NCBI GenBank assembly: GCA_964479445.1
Contig: CAYZMH010000054.1
Location: 1 to 25,155 of the forward strand
Length of the DNA: 25,155 bases
DNA from: CAYZMH01 sp964479445
Lineage (GTDB): Bacteria; Bacteroidota; Bacteroidia; Bacteroidales; GCA-2748055
Direction: 5' to 3'
In this document: positions 7,273 to 15,030 of the stretch, in pieces
Layout: every line of letters begins with the position of its first letter
Numbering within the stretch: position 1 is the first letter of the stretch
Made by a program: the position numbers and the translations under genes
The notes under the pieces: generated by a model
The model's input: only the letters and a program-made list of their open reading frames with translations
Told to the model about the DNA's origin: nothing
Database searches by the model: none

Positions 7273-7767
7273 TAAGACGATGCCTGAATAATAAGAACAG
7301 AAAATAACACAATAGTAAACGCCATTGCATAGAGCCTTTTTTCATTTGTTTATAATTATGTTAAGGTTGGCAAGAACACGATGCATCTTTTTTTTGATTT
7401 GTGAATAGATTGAAAAAATTGCAAAGAAAAAACCAGGGTTAGAAATAGTTTTAATTTCATGATCATTGAATGGAGGTGCATAGAATGAAAACAAGAAGTG
7501 CTATGGAAGGAAGCACAGTGAGAGGTTGAGGGCTTTTTTCTCGTATTGCTACTTAAACAAGGTAGCTTTTTTTTAAATACTTCCAAAGGAGAGCGCTGGG
7601 AAAAAGTGTTTTACAATGGGTTCTTCAACGAATAATGGGTGTAAGTTTTCAGAACATTCCCTTGATGTGGCTGTTTCAGCAGAAACCGGTATCGCAGGAA
7701 TATCCAGCCGGCTGCTATTGTTTCAGGATTTTGCCCATGGAGGTGCGTATTTTTACAGGGCGGATTT
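7273..7767. other. AT-rich intergenic stretch without a supported gene
   Basis: About 500 bases with low GC and no convincing coding region. It contains a terminator-like hairpin at 7548-7574. On the minus strand, a 36-codon frame (7466 to 7356) begins with a signal-peptide-like segment, MKLKLFLTLVFSLQFF, and soon ends; it could be a leftover of a secreted protein gene but is too short to call. Confidence 0.5.
7548..7574 (+). terminator. Possible intrinsic terminator inside the intergenic gap
   Basis: GCTAC (7548-7552) and GTAGC (7562-7566) form a 5-bp stem with a 9-base loop, followed at once by eight T residues. The stem is short. It is about 310 bases after the nearest upstream stop codon, so it either ends a long 3' tail of the amidohydrolase mRNA or ends an unseen small transcript. 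Confidence 0.4.
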
Positions 7768-10700
7768 TCAGCAGACAAACAGCAGGCTGCCGGCTTCAAA
7801 GGCAAGCTTTCCGTGCTCCAGGATTCCGGGTGCCTGCACTTTTGTATGGTTCTCTTCGTCGTGTGCCATTCCATGAATAAGGATGAGGGTCTTTTTTGCA
7901 TGTTCATCGTGGCGATAGGAGTCGGGTGTTACCAGGGACCCGCGCGCCACCAGGGTTTTAAGCTGCTCCTGTTTCCACCGGTCAAAGGGCGGGGTGTTCC
8001 GCAGAAGGTTTTCCGCGATACGGCTGCCCCCGGTTTGCCAGATTCGGCGGTGCAGTTCGGGATGCTGCCGGGTTGCTTTTGCCAGCTCCTTTGAGGAGAT
8101 CCAGAAGGTGGTAACGGGGGATTCGGCAATGACGTCGGCGCTGCGCAGGGTGCCGGTCAGACTGGCGATTTCGCCGATAAACTGACCGCGGCTCATCACG
8201 TCCACATCATGATTCTTCACCGAGATACGTACCGTCCCGCGGGCGATGAAATAGAGTCCGTCTGACGGGGTTCCCTCCTTCACAAACCGGTCGCCCACCG
8301 AGAAGATGCGTGTCTGGAACCGGGGAATGATGTCTTCCAGGCAGGCCGGATCCAGGTCTTTGAACAGCTTCGAGTCGCGCAGCTGGTTTTCGGCAGCCGG
8401 CATGTGGATCACCGGCGGGGAGTCCATCAGCTTTTTCATCCGCTCCTCGATCTCATCGATCATGCGGTGTGCTTCGTCGTTCTCCAGCTGTCCGTTCTTC
8501 TGCATCCGCTCCACCGTGCGGCGCTCGTAATTGAGCAGGGTACGGATTGCCTGCCGGGTGGCAACGGCGGTGTAGATCTCCGGGTAGTTTTTGCGCAGGT
8601 TACGGAGGAAGGTCTGACCAAGCATCCGGTTTTCGGTGATCTCCTCTTCGATGATCTCCAGCATCTTCTCATCCTCCTCCCGGTTCCCGATGCTCTCCGC
8701 TTCCAGTCCGCGCACCATCTTGGCAACCAGTTTCAGGTTATCCTCCTGGGCGCGCACGAAAGCCCGGGAACTGTCATAGGAGACCGATATCATCTCGTAG
8801 AAATAGCGCCGCGAGATGCTGGCCAGGAAGGGAACCTGCTGGATCATGTCCAGCCACCGCGGTGTTTTCCAGCTCTCTTCCAGGTCTTCCCGCTCCGACA
8901 GCGGGATGAGCCCGCCTTCATCGATGATCTTCTGGATCGTATCGGAGAGTCCCAGCACCGCCGACGACCCCAGCAGTCCGTCCCTGAACTGGTGCCAGTA
9001 GCTGCTTTTTTCGTTTTCGAGTACGCGGCGCCGGTATTCGGCCATGGTATCGATCTTCACATTCTCCAGTTCCGACTCCTCCACCTTTTCGGGCAGATAG
9101 GCTTCCACCGCTTTCCAGTTGGCCCGGCTCATGTACCGGTCTCCCTTCGCCTTCTCCAGGGCGTTCACCGAGCTGTTGTACAGGTATTTCCGGGCGTTTA
9201 TCCTGATCAATGCCTTGGCGGGCGAGACGGCGGTCAGACCCAGCTTCCTGACCAGCCAGCCAATGGTGGTGGCATTGATCAGCAGGGTCATGGTTACCAG
9301 TCCGGCCGTCAGAAACAGGAACTGTCCGCGGATCTCCTCCGGGATCCGGTTCTCCCCGGCCACGATCAGCGCCAGGGCCAGTCCGACCGCCCCGCGCAAT
9401 GCCCCGTACCACACGACCACCGCATCTTTCCAGGGGAGGCCGTATCCCGCCTTTCGCATGATGGGATAGAAGAGGAGGATCACCAGGGCGCGGATGACAT
9501 GGACGCCTATGTAAAGAATCAGGAGGATCAGGAGGCTTCGTCCGGTGACTGCAGCCTGCTGGGCGATCACCACGCCCACGATAATAAAAATGAGGGTATT
9601 GGCGATGAAGGCAAAGAGCTCCCAGAATTCATGGAGGAATTTTTCCACTTCCGGACTGATCCGTGTCTTTCCCACGCTGGCCATGGCAAGTCCCAGCGCC
9701 ACCAGTCCGAGCACCCCCGATACATGCAGGAAGTTCTCGCAGATAAAGAAGGTAAGGTAGGCGGCCACCACGATCACGCTGATCTCCACCAGGGCATCGT
9801 TAAAGACCTTGCGGACCCACCAGATGGAGACACCGCCAACGACCCCTCCCACCAGGATGCCGCCCAACGCCACCCTGAAAAACTCCAGCACCGGGGAGGT
9901 ACCCGAGGCATCTCCCGTGATGGCTGTGAGGAACACCATGAAAAGGACGATGGCGGTCCCGTCGTTGAGCATCGACTCTCCCTCGATGAGGGTACCCAGC
10001 TTTTTCCCGGCGCCCAGCTCCTTGAGCAGGGCCACCACCGCCACAGGATCCGTGGCGCTGGCCACTGCCCCGAACATAAGTGCCACCGGCCAGCCCCATC
10101 CCTGCAGGCCCAGTCCGGACCGGTTGACCCCCATAACGATCAGTCCGGTCATCAACATCGCCAGGATGATCCCGGGGATGGCCATGAGGGAGGCATTGGC
10201 TGCCGTCTTCTTAAAGGTATGCACATCCATGGCGAAGGCGGCTTCGAAGATCAGGGTGGGCAGGAAGACGTAGAGGATCAGGTGCGGATCGATATGTCCG
10301 GCCCACGACACCGCCCGGTCCAGGAACCCCAGGTCGATCTGAAGGCTGCCCACGCTGAACTGGCCGAACCAGCCCAGCCGCACCATGGCCCCGATGATCA
10401 GGCCGATGATCAGCAGCCATACCGTGAAGGGCAGCGGCGTTTTCCGAAGCAGGTGCCGCGTGGCTGCACCGATCAGCAGCGCGATGATGATGAAAAACAA
10501 CGGCGACATATCCATCCCGTGCCCGTTCCCCTCCTGGTGGCTCCCGGTTTCAACAGCAGCTTCTTCATGGGCTGCCGAATGGCTTTTTGTTTCACCAAAG
10601 GCGCTTCCGGGCGTTCCGGCATGCCCCTGGGTTGCATCGGGCGTGCCCGTGGCTGTATCTCCCTGCCGCAGCTCGGCGGGGGGCGGATCGGCAGGTTCGG

Positions 10701-10776
10701 ATGCGTGAATGGCAATGGTTGTAAAAGGAGTGGAGAGGACCAGGAAAAACAGGGTGATCAGGACAGTGTTTCTCAT
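7768..10776 (-). CDS. SOS1-like CPA1 Na+/H+ antiporter with cyclic-nucleotide-binding domain
   Basis: This 1002-residue membrane protein should exchange Na+ (or K+) for H+ across the inner membrane. I chose the ATG at 10776 rather than one at 10830 because it gives a clear signal-peptide-like start (MRNTVLITLFFLVL). A His-rich, probably extracytoplasmic stretch of about 65 residues follows, then about 12 membrane helices of a Na_H_Exchanger domain (about residues 90-510). The CPA1 hallmarks are present: ATDPVA with Asp243, and ESMLND with Asn271-Asp272. A long helical cytoplasmic linker leads to a cNMP-binding beta-roll (about 785-900) whose phosphate cassette retains Glu869 (GEIASL) and Arg878 (LRSADV). 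The order antiporter, linker, cNMP domain is that of plant SOS1. The last 60 residues contain another short beta-rich segment ending abruptly in LLFVC. Regulation by a cyclic nucleotide is likely but unproven. Confidence 0.93.
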   Translation of the reverse strand: MRNTVLITLFFLVLSTPFTTIAIHASEPADPPPAELRQGDTATGTPDATQGHAGTPGSAFGETKSHSAAHEEAAVETGSHQEGNGHGMDMSPLFFIIIALLIGAATRHLLRKTPLPFTVWLLIIGLIIGAMVRLGWFGQFSVGSLQIDLGFLDRAVSWAGHIDPHLILYVFLPTLIFEAAFAMDVHTFKKTAANASLMAIPGIILAMLMTGLIVMGVNRSGLGLQGWGWPVALMFGAVASATDPVAVVALLKELGAGKKLGTLIEGESMLNDGTAIVLFMVFLTAITGDASGTSPVLEFFRVALGGILVGGVVGGVSIWWVRKVFNDALVEISVIVVAAYLTFFICENFLHVSGVLGLVALGLAMASVGKTRISPEVEKFLHEFWELFAFIANTLIFIIVGVVIAQQAAVTGRSLLILLILYIGVHVIRALVILLFYPIMRKAGYGLPWKDAVVVWYGALRGAVGLALALIVAGENRIPEEIRGQFLFLTAGLVTMTLLINATTIGWLVRKLGLTAVSPAKALIRINARKYLYNSSVNALEKAKGDRYMSRANWKAVEAYLPEKVEESELENVKIDTMAEYRRRVLENEKSSYWHQFRDGLLGSSAVLGLSDTIQKIIDEGGLIPLSEREDLEESWKTPRWLDMIQQVPFLASISRRYFYEMISVSYDSSRAFVRAQEDNLKLVAKMVRGLEAESIGNREEDEKMLEIIEEEITENRMLGQTFLRNLRKNYPEIYTAVATRQAIRTLLNYERRTVERMQKNGQLENDEAHRMIDEIEERMKKLMDSPPVIHMPAAENQLRDSKLFKDLDPACLEDIIPRFQTRIFSVGDRFVKEGTPSDGLYFIARGTVRISVKNHDVDVMSRGQFIGEIASLTGTLRSADVIAESPVTTFWISSKELAKATRQHPELHRRIWQTGGSRIAENLLRNTPPFDRWKQEQLKTLVARGSLVTPDSYRHDEHAKKTLILIHGMAHDEENHTKVQAPGILEHGKLAFEAGSLLFVC

Positions 10777-10807
10777 ATCCGGCGGGATTAGATACGTGGT
10801 TCGGATG

Positions 10808-10815
10808 AAAAGATA
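10808..10815 (-). promoter_or_regulatory. Possible -7 promoter box of the antiporter gene
   Basis: Read on the minus strand this is TATCTTTT, one mismatch from TAnnTTTG, 31 bases before the chosen ATG at 10776. It would place transcription start about 25 bases before that ATG and inside the reading frame of the longer alternative, which supports the shorter start. No -33 element is obvious. Confidence 0.35.
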
Positions 10816-10830
10816 CAAAAAAAAGTACAT

Positions 10831-10943
10831 ACCCCTTCTCTATCCGGATCAATTTGCCCGTCACGCTTCATTTCATCAGCCAGCAGAGCGGCTCCTTTGT
10901 ATTTTTACCCCTTCCCGATCCGGATCAATTTGCCCGTCACGCT
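10831..10943. repeat. Pair of 37-bp direct repeats with palindromic core
   Basis: Two copies, 10831-10867 and 10907-10943, agree at 35 of 37 positions with a 76-bp offset. Each holds the palindromic core ATCCGGAT, extended to GATCCGGATC in the second copy, then AATTTGCCCGTCACGCT. The second copy runs into the stop codon of the small membrane protein gene and the first lies just upstream of the antiporter promoter region. It may be a binding site pair or a local duplication. Confidence 0.75.
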
Positions 10944-11562
10944 AGAAGGTCAGCACCATGCTGAGTCCGGCCGCCGGTCTTCCCGCCGCATCGATCATCG
11001 GAAGCAGGTCCATCTTGTAGTGGTGATGCTGGATGAAGTACATGGTGAAATCGAAAGCAAAGAGGAAGGCCCCCTGCAGGATCACCGACCGTCCGTACCC
11101 CTTGAGCCGGCTTGCATGGTTGGTCACATTTTTCGACCGTTCAATGAGGTAGAGTCCGCCCGCCATGTACGCCACATCCAGCGCCCCGTTCACCATGAAC
11201 GCCTTTTCGAAACCCATCTGCGTCTGCAGCACTTCCCCCAGCGAGAGCGTTTCGGGCATGGAAGAGAAGAGCGCCGTGGATGCGATCCCCATATTGACCA
11301 CGTTCCAGAACAGGTTCATCTGGTGGAAGTAGCGGTTGACCCCTTCACCGCGGTAATAGCCCACGGCCCCCGTGGCCATGTTCACCGCCGCCCACGATCC
11401 GAGCACCATCATCCCGTAGCGGTTTCGCTCCATAAGGTTTTCATAGTAGGTTTCCAGGGGATCGCCGGTTTGCGCTGTAAGCGGAATGAACACCCCGGAG
11501 AGAAGCACCAGCAGTGCCCCGATCTTCAGTGACCGGAGGGGGGATGAAACGGACTTTTCCAT
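10942..11562 (-). CDS. Small membrane protein of unknown function
   Basis: The product is about 206 residues when started at the ATG at 11562, which gives a signal-peptide-like N-terminus ending near LTAQ; an upstream ATG at 11586 would add eight residues. After it come several hydrophobic helices with the pattern GMMVLGSWAAVNMATGAVGYY, then YFHQMNLFWNVVNMGIASTAL, and a His-rich turn near the end (FIQHHHYKMD). The pattern resembles a Bacteroidota family of small membrane proteins without assigned function (possibly DUF6992; I am not certain of the number). It lies upstream of the antiporter on the same strand, separated by the 37-bp repeats, so cotranscription is possible. No catalytic motif is visible. 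Confidence 0.75.
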   Translation of the reverse strand: MEKSVSSPLRSLKIGALLVLLSGVFIPLTAQTGDPLETYYENLMERNRYGMMVLGSWAAVNMATGAVGYYRGEGVNRYFHQMNLFWNVVNMGIASTALFSSMPETLSLGEVLQTQMGFEKAFMVNGALDVAYMAGGLYLIERSKNVTNHASRLKGYGRSVILQGAFLFAFDFTMYFIQHHHYKMDLLPMIDAAGRPAAGLSMVLTF

Positions 11563-11751
11563 AGTGTGGTTTATGAATGAAAACAATTATTATCCCGGTT
11601 GGTTCGAATTTTCCGGACCCGAAAACCGGGTCGAAATGCGCCCCCTCGATGTGTTGTACAGCAGCAATTTAGTTCGGTTCTAAAAACAAAATCCCTAACT
11701 TTACGGCCCCAAATTCATGCTCTTAAGGTGGTGTTTTGTATGTGAAAATTA

Positions 11752-11759
11752 TATCTTCG
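11752..11759 (+). promoter_or_regulatory. Candidate -7 promoter box for the membrane pyrophosphatase
   Basis: TATCTTCG is one mismatch from TAnnTTTG and lies 51 bases before the ATG. A TTTG occurs at 11735-11738, but the spacing is only 13 bases, shorter than usual. A competing candidate is TAACTTTA at 11696-11703 with TTCG 19 bases upstream. Either could serve. Confidence 0.3.
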
Positions 11760-11810
11760 CACTTGATTTTGAAAACAGTAAATCGATATCATAAACTAAA
11801 CTAAACTGTT

Positions 11811-14114
11811 ATGGATGACATTTATAGTGTTTTTTGGTTTGTTCCGTTAGCGGCGATCGCTGCGCTGGTGTTTGCCTTTATCTTTTTCAGAAATATGATG
11901 AAGAATTCCGAGGGAACTCCCCGGATGAAGGAGATCGCGCAGTATGTCAGGGAAGGTGCCATGGCTTACATCAGGCGCCAGTACAGTGTGGTAGCCTGGG
12001 TTTTCCTGGTACTTTTTATATTGCTTGGAATCCTGGCTTACATAGGAGTGCAGAACCCGTTTGTACCGGTGGCGTTCCTTACCGGTGGTTTCTTTTCCGG
12101 GCTCTGCGGATTCCTGGGTATGAAAACAGCTACCCTGGCTTCAGCGAGAACGGCGCATGGTGCTTCTCAGTCACTGAACAAAGGCCTCAAGGTTGCCTTT
12201 CGGAGCGGTGCCGTCATGGGACTGGTTGTGGTTGGATTCGGACTCCTGGATGTGGCGCTCTGGTTTCTCGTGCTGAGCAACTGGGTCTTCACCCCTGAAA
12301 ACATGCAGAACGGACTGGAGATGATGGGTCTGACCTTCGTTCACCCGGGCACTACCGAGCACCAGAAGCTCGTGGAGATTACCGTTACCATGCTTACTTT
12401 CGGTATGGGTGCTTCCACCCAGGCCCTCTTTGCACGTGTGGGCGGTGGTATCTACACCAAGGCTGCCGATGTGGGAGCCGACCTGGTTGGGAAAGTGGAA
12501 GCCGGTATCCCCGAGGATGACCCGCGCAACCCGGCCACCATTGCCGATAACGTAGGAGACAATGTGGGTGATGTAGCCGGAATGGGAGCCGACCTGTATG
12601 AATCGTATGCCGGATCGATCCTGGCAACGGCAGCACTGGGTGCAGCGATCCCTGTTATTGCTATGGAAGGCATCGATCAGCTCACCGCGGTTGTAGCACC
12701 TATGATGGTAGCCGCGTTGGGGATCATCCTCTCCATACTGGGAATCTACATGGTCCGCACCAAGGAATCAGCTACCCAGAAAAACCTGCTCAATGCCCTC
12801 CTCCTGGGAACAGGAGGAAGTTCGGTCCTCATCCTGGCCGCCATTGCCGGAATGGCAGCGATCGGCTGGATCACCTGGGGTATCTTCGGTTCGGTGGTAG
12901 CCGGACTCATTGCCGGGGTGATCATCGGACAGGCGACTGAATATTTTACTTCCGATGAGTACAGGCCTACCAAAGGAATTGCCAAACAGACCCAGCAGGG
13001 ACCGGCGACCACCATCATTGAAGGGGTGGCCGTGGGAATGTCCTCCACCTGGATCCCGGTAGTGACCATTGTACTGGGTATTATTGCAGCCTTCGGTTTT
13101 GCCGGCGGTTTCCACAACTTTGCAATGGGTGTATACGGAATCGGTTTTGCAGCCGTGGGGATGCTCTCCACCCTGGGGATCACCCTGGCGACCGACGCTT
13201 TTGGTCCGATTGCCGACAACGCAGGCGGAAACGCCGAGATGTCCGAACTGGAGCCGAAAGTGCGTGAACGCACCGACGCCCTGGATATGCTGGGGAATAC
13301 GACCGCAGCCACCGGGAAAGGGTTTGCCATTGGTTCGGCTGCCCTGACTGCCATGGCGCTGCTGGCAGCTTACATGGAAGAGGTAAGATTGTGGCTGGGT
13401 AAACTGGCCGACGCCTCTGCCGAAGGGTTTATGCAGATCGGCAATACGCTTTTCTATACCGATCAAGTACCTGCTGCGGAAGCCGGGGAGAAGGCCATTC
13501 AGTTGACCAATGCCAGTATCCACGATTTTGTAACTGCTTACGACCTTTCGCTCTTTAACCCGCTTCTGCTGGGCGGTGTATTCCTGGGTGCCATGATGGC
13601 ATTTCTCTTCTGTTCCATGACCATGAAGGCCGTCGGTCGCGCTGCCGGTTCCATGGTGGACGAAGTGCGGAGGCAGTTCAAGGAGATGCCCGGTATCATG
13701 GAAGGCACGACCGTTCCCGAATATGCCAAATGCGTGGCCATCTCCACCAGGGGAGCCCAGCGCGAAATGGTGATCCCCTCACTGATCGCCATCATCGTAC
13801 CGGTGCTTACCGGTGTGATATTTGGAGTTGCCGGTGTGGTCGGATTGCTGGTCGGCGGTCTGACAACAGGCTTCACCCTGGCGATCTTCCTGAACAACGC
13901 AGGAGGGGCATGGGACAATGCCAAGAAGTTCATTGAGAAAGGAAACTACGGCGGAAAAGGAAGTGAATCTCACGGCGCTGCTGTGACAGGAGATACTGTA
14001 GGTGATCCGTTCAAGGATACATCCGGACCTTCCCTGAATATCCTGATCAAGCTGATGACCATGGTTTCGGTTGTAATGGCCGGTCTGACCGTGGCGTTCA
14101 GTTTCTTTGGATAA
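11811..14114 (+). CDS. hppA: K+-dependent membrane pyrophosphatase, probably Na+ or Na+/H+ pumping
   Basis: The 767-residue integral membrane protein hydrolyses cytoplasmic PPi and pumps cations outward. It has about 16 hydrophobic helices and the conserved PPi/Mg motifs, including ADVGADLVGKVE and DDPRNPATIADNVGDNVGD. The residue that sets K+ dependence is Ala499 in GNTTAATGKGF; K+-independent enzymes have Lys there. The acidic residue of helix 6 lies in DLYESY (Glu264), the placement known for Na+-transporting members rather than plant-type H+ pumps. Thr91, Phe95 and Asp147 also fit, with a shift of one, the residues I recall as markers of the dual Na+,H+ pumps described from Bacteroides vulgatus. 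The start gives the usual short N-terminus. It is transcribed alone, away from the small membrane protein gene, and ends at a strong terminator. Confidence 0.97.
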   Translation: MDDIYSVFWFVPLAAIAALVFAFIFFRNMMKNSEGTPRMKEIAQYVREGAMAYIRRQYSVVAWVFLVLFILLGILAYIGVQNPFVPVAFLTGGFFSGLCGFLGMKTATLASARTAHGASQSLNKGLKVAFRSGAVMGLVVVGFGLLDVALWFLVLSNWVFTPENMQNGLEMMGLTFVHPGTTEHQKLVEITVTMLTFGMGASTQALFARVGGGIYTKAADVGADLVGKVEAGIPEDDPRNPATIADNVGDNVGDVAGMGADLYESYAGSILATAALGAAIPVIAMEGIDQLTAVVAPMMVAALGIILSILGIYMVRTKESATQKNLLNALLLGTGGSSVLILAAIAGMAAIGWITWGIFGSVVAGLIAGVIIGQATEYFTSDEYRPTKGIAKQTQQGPATTIIEGVAVGMSSTWIPVVTIVLGIIAAFGFAGGFHNFAMGVYGIGFAAVGMLSTLGITLATDAFGPIADNAGGNAEMSELEPKVRERTDALDMLGNTTAATGKGFAIGSAALTAMALLAAYMEEVRLWLGKLADASAEGFMQIGNTLFYTDQVPAAEAGEKAIQLTNASIHDFVTAYDLSLFNPLLLGGVFLGAMMAFLFCSMTMKAVGRAAGSMVDEVRRQFKEMPGIMEGTTVPEYAKCVAISTRGAQREMVIPSLIAIIVPVLTGVIFGVAGVVGLLVGGLTTGFTLAIFLNNAGGAWDNAKKFIEKGNYGGKGSESHGAAVTGDTVGDPFKDTSGPSLNILIKLMTMVSVVMAGLTVAFSFFG

Positions 14115-14130
14115 AAAACTATTCACTGGT

Positions 14131-14170
14131 AAAAAACGCTGTCCCGGGAACCGGAGGCAGCGTTTTTTTT
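14131..14170. terminator. Strong bidirectional intrinsic terminator
   Basis: AAAAAACGCTG (14131-14141) pairs with CAGCGTTTTTT (14158-14168), closing a 16-base loop, and T residues continue to 14170. It ends hppA 17 bases after its stop codon. Because the stem starts with an A-run, the minus strand also reads hairpin plus T-run, so it can also end the lpxH operon arriving from the other side. Confidence 0.9.
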
Positions 14171-14214
14171 GGCCGCCGATCCGGGAACCGTTGCATTGTT
14201 TATGCAGGCCGGAA

Positions 14215-15021
14215 TCAGGGTTGGTCTTGTTGAGCGGTGAATTCTTCCCGGATAATGGAACCGCGATCATCCAGGTAGGTTTTCAGTTCGAGGGTGTTGC
14301 CATCGTACACCGCGTAGGTGAAGTTGACAATCCAGTCGCCCAAACAGACAGCCCGGGTCGATTCGTTCAGCCGGTTGTCGTAGGGCACATGGCGGTGGCC
14401 AAAGAGGTAAAAATCGATCTCCGGGTGTTCGCGGGAGTGTTCCAGGGCGAATTGCAGCTGGTCCTCTTTTTCAAATCCCGCGTACTCCAGGTACATCCCT
14501 TTTGTATAACGGCTTTTTTTCGACCACCAGTGGGCGAAGGCTGTGGTACCATTGGGATGAAGGCGGGCGTAGCACCATTGAATGAAGCGGTTCCGGAAGA
14601 CGGCCTGCAGCAGCCTGTACCCCCGGTCCTTTTTGTTGAGTCCGTCCCCGTGACCCAGGTAGAAAATGTGGTTGCCCAGTTTGCGGATAACGGGAATCCG
14701 GTGCACGGTGGCTCCCATTTCGCGGGGCAGGTAGTCGTACATCCACACATCGTGATTGCCGGTAAAAAAGTGGATCTCCGTGCCCCGGTCGGATAGTTCG
14801 GCCAACCGTCCCAGGAAGCGGGTGAACCCGCGGGGGACCACCTTCCGGTATTCGAACCAGTAGTCGAAGGTATCACCCAGGAACCAGATTGCGGAGGCGT
14901 GATCTTCCACGCTCTCCAGCCATTGGAGGAAGAGCTTTTCCCGCTCCAGGCTCTTTTCCCGGGGATGCATGCCCAGGTGGAGATCGGAGACAAAGTAGGT
15001 ATACGATGGTGTGTGGGTCAT
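14215..15021 (-). CDS. lpxH: UDP-2,3-diacylglucosamine diphosphatase (LpxH)
   Basis: LpxH removes UMP from UDP-2,3-diacylglucosamine to give lipid X, an early step of lipid A synthesis at the inner membrane surface. The 268-residue product has the full calcineurin-like metallophosphoesterase set: SDLHLG (Asp13, His15), FLGDTFDYW (Asp50), GNHD (Asn89, His90), GHGD (His124) and GHRH (His209, His211). The basic, aromatic insert between the last two motifs (around RNRFIQWCYARLHP) is the LpxH-type lid that binds acyl chains. It starts nine bases after the upstream lipoprotein gene stops, so it is the last gene of a three-gene operon. Its presence shows a Gram-negative outer membrane. Confidence 0.95.
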   Translation of the reverse strand: MTHTPSYTYFVSDLHLGMHPREKSLEREKLFLQWLESVEDHASAIWFLGDTFDYWFEYRKVVPRGFTRFLGRLAELSDRGTEIHFFTGNHDVWMYDYLPREMGATVHRIPVIRKLGNHIFYLGHGDGLNKKDRGYRLLQAVFRNRFIQWCYARLHPNGTTAFAHWWSKKSRYTKGMYLEYAGFEKEDQLQFALEHSREHPEIDFYLFGHRHVPYDNRLNESTRAVCLGDWIVNFTYAVYDGNTLELKTYLDDRGSIIREEFTAQQDQP

Positions 15022-15030
15022 GCTGTTTGG

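Noticed and set aside
7356..7466. Minus-strand 36-codon frame with a signal-peptide-like start.
   Set aside because: It is too short, lies in AT-rich DNA where Phe/Leu/Lys runs arise by chance, and has no supporting promoter or conserved continuation.
8404..10791. Plus-strand open frame of 795 codons opposite the antiporter gene.
   Set aside because: It is exactly antisense to a gene with clear membrane helices and a cNMP domain. Its translation is rich in His, Gln, Gly, Asp and Arg with no domain, as expected from the complement of GC-rich codons.
12768..13523. Minus-strand open frame of 251 codons within hppA (and one of 202 codons at 12746-13354).
   Set aside because: Both lie inside a highly conserved pyrophosphatase and have low-complexity translations without recognisable motifs. 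They are shadows of GC-rich coding sequence.
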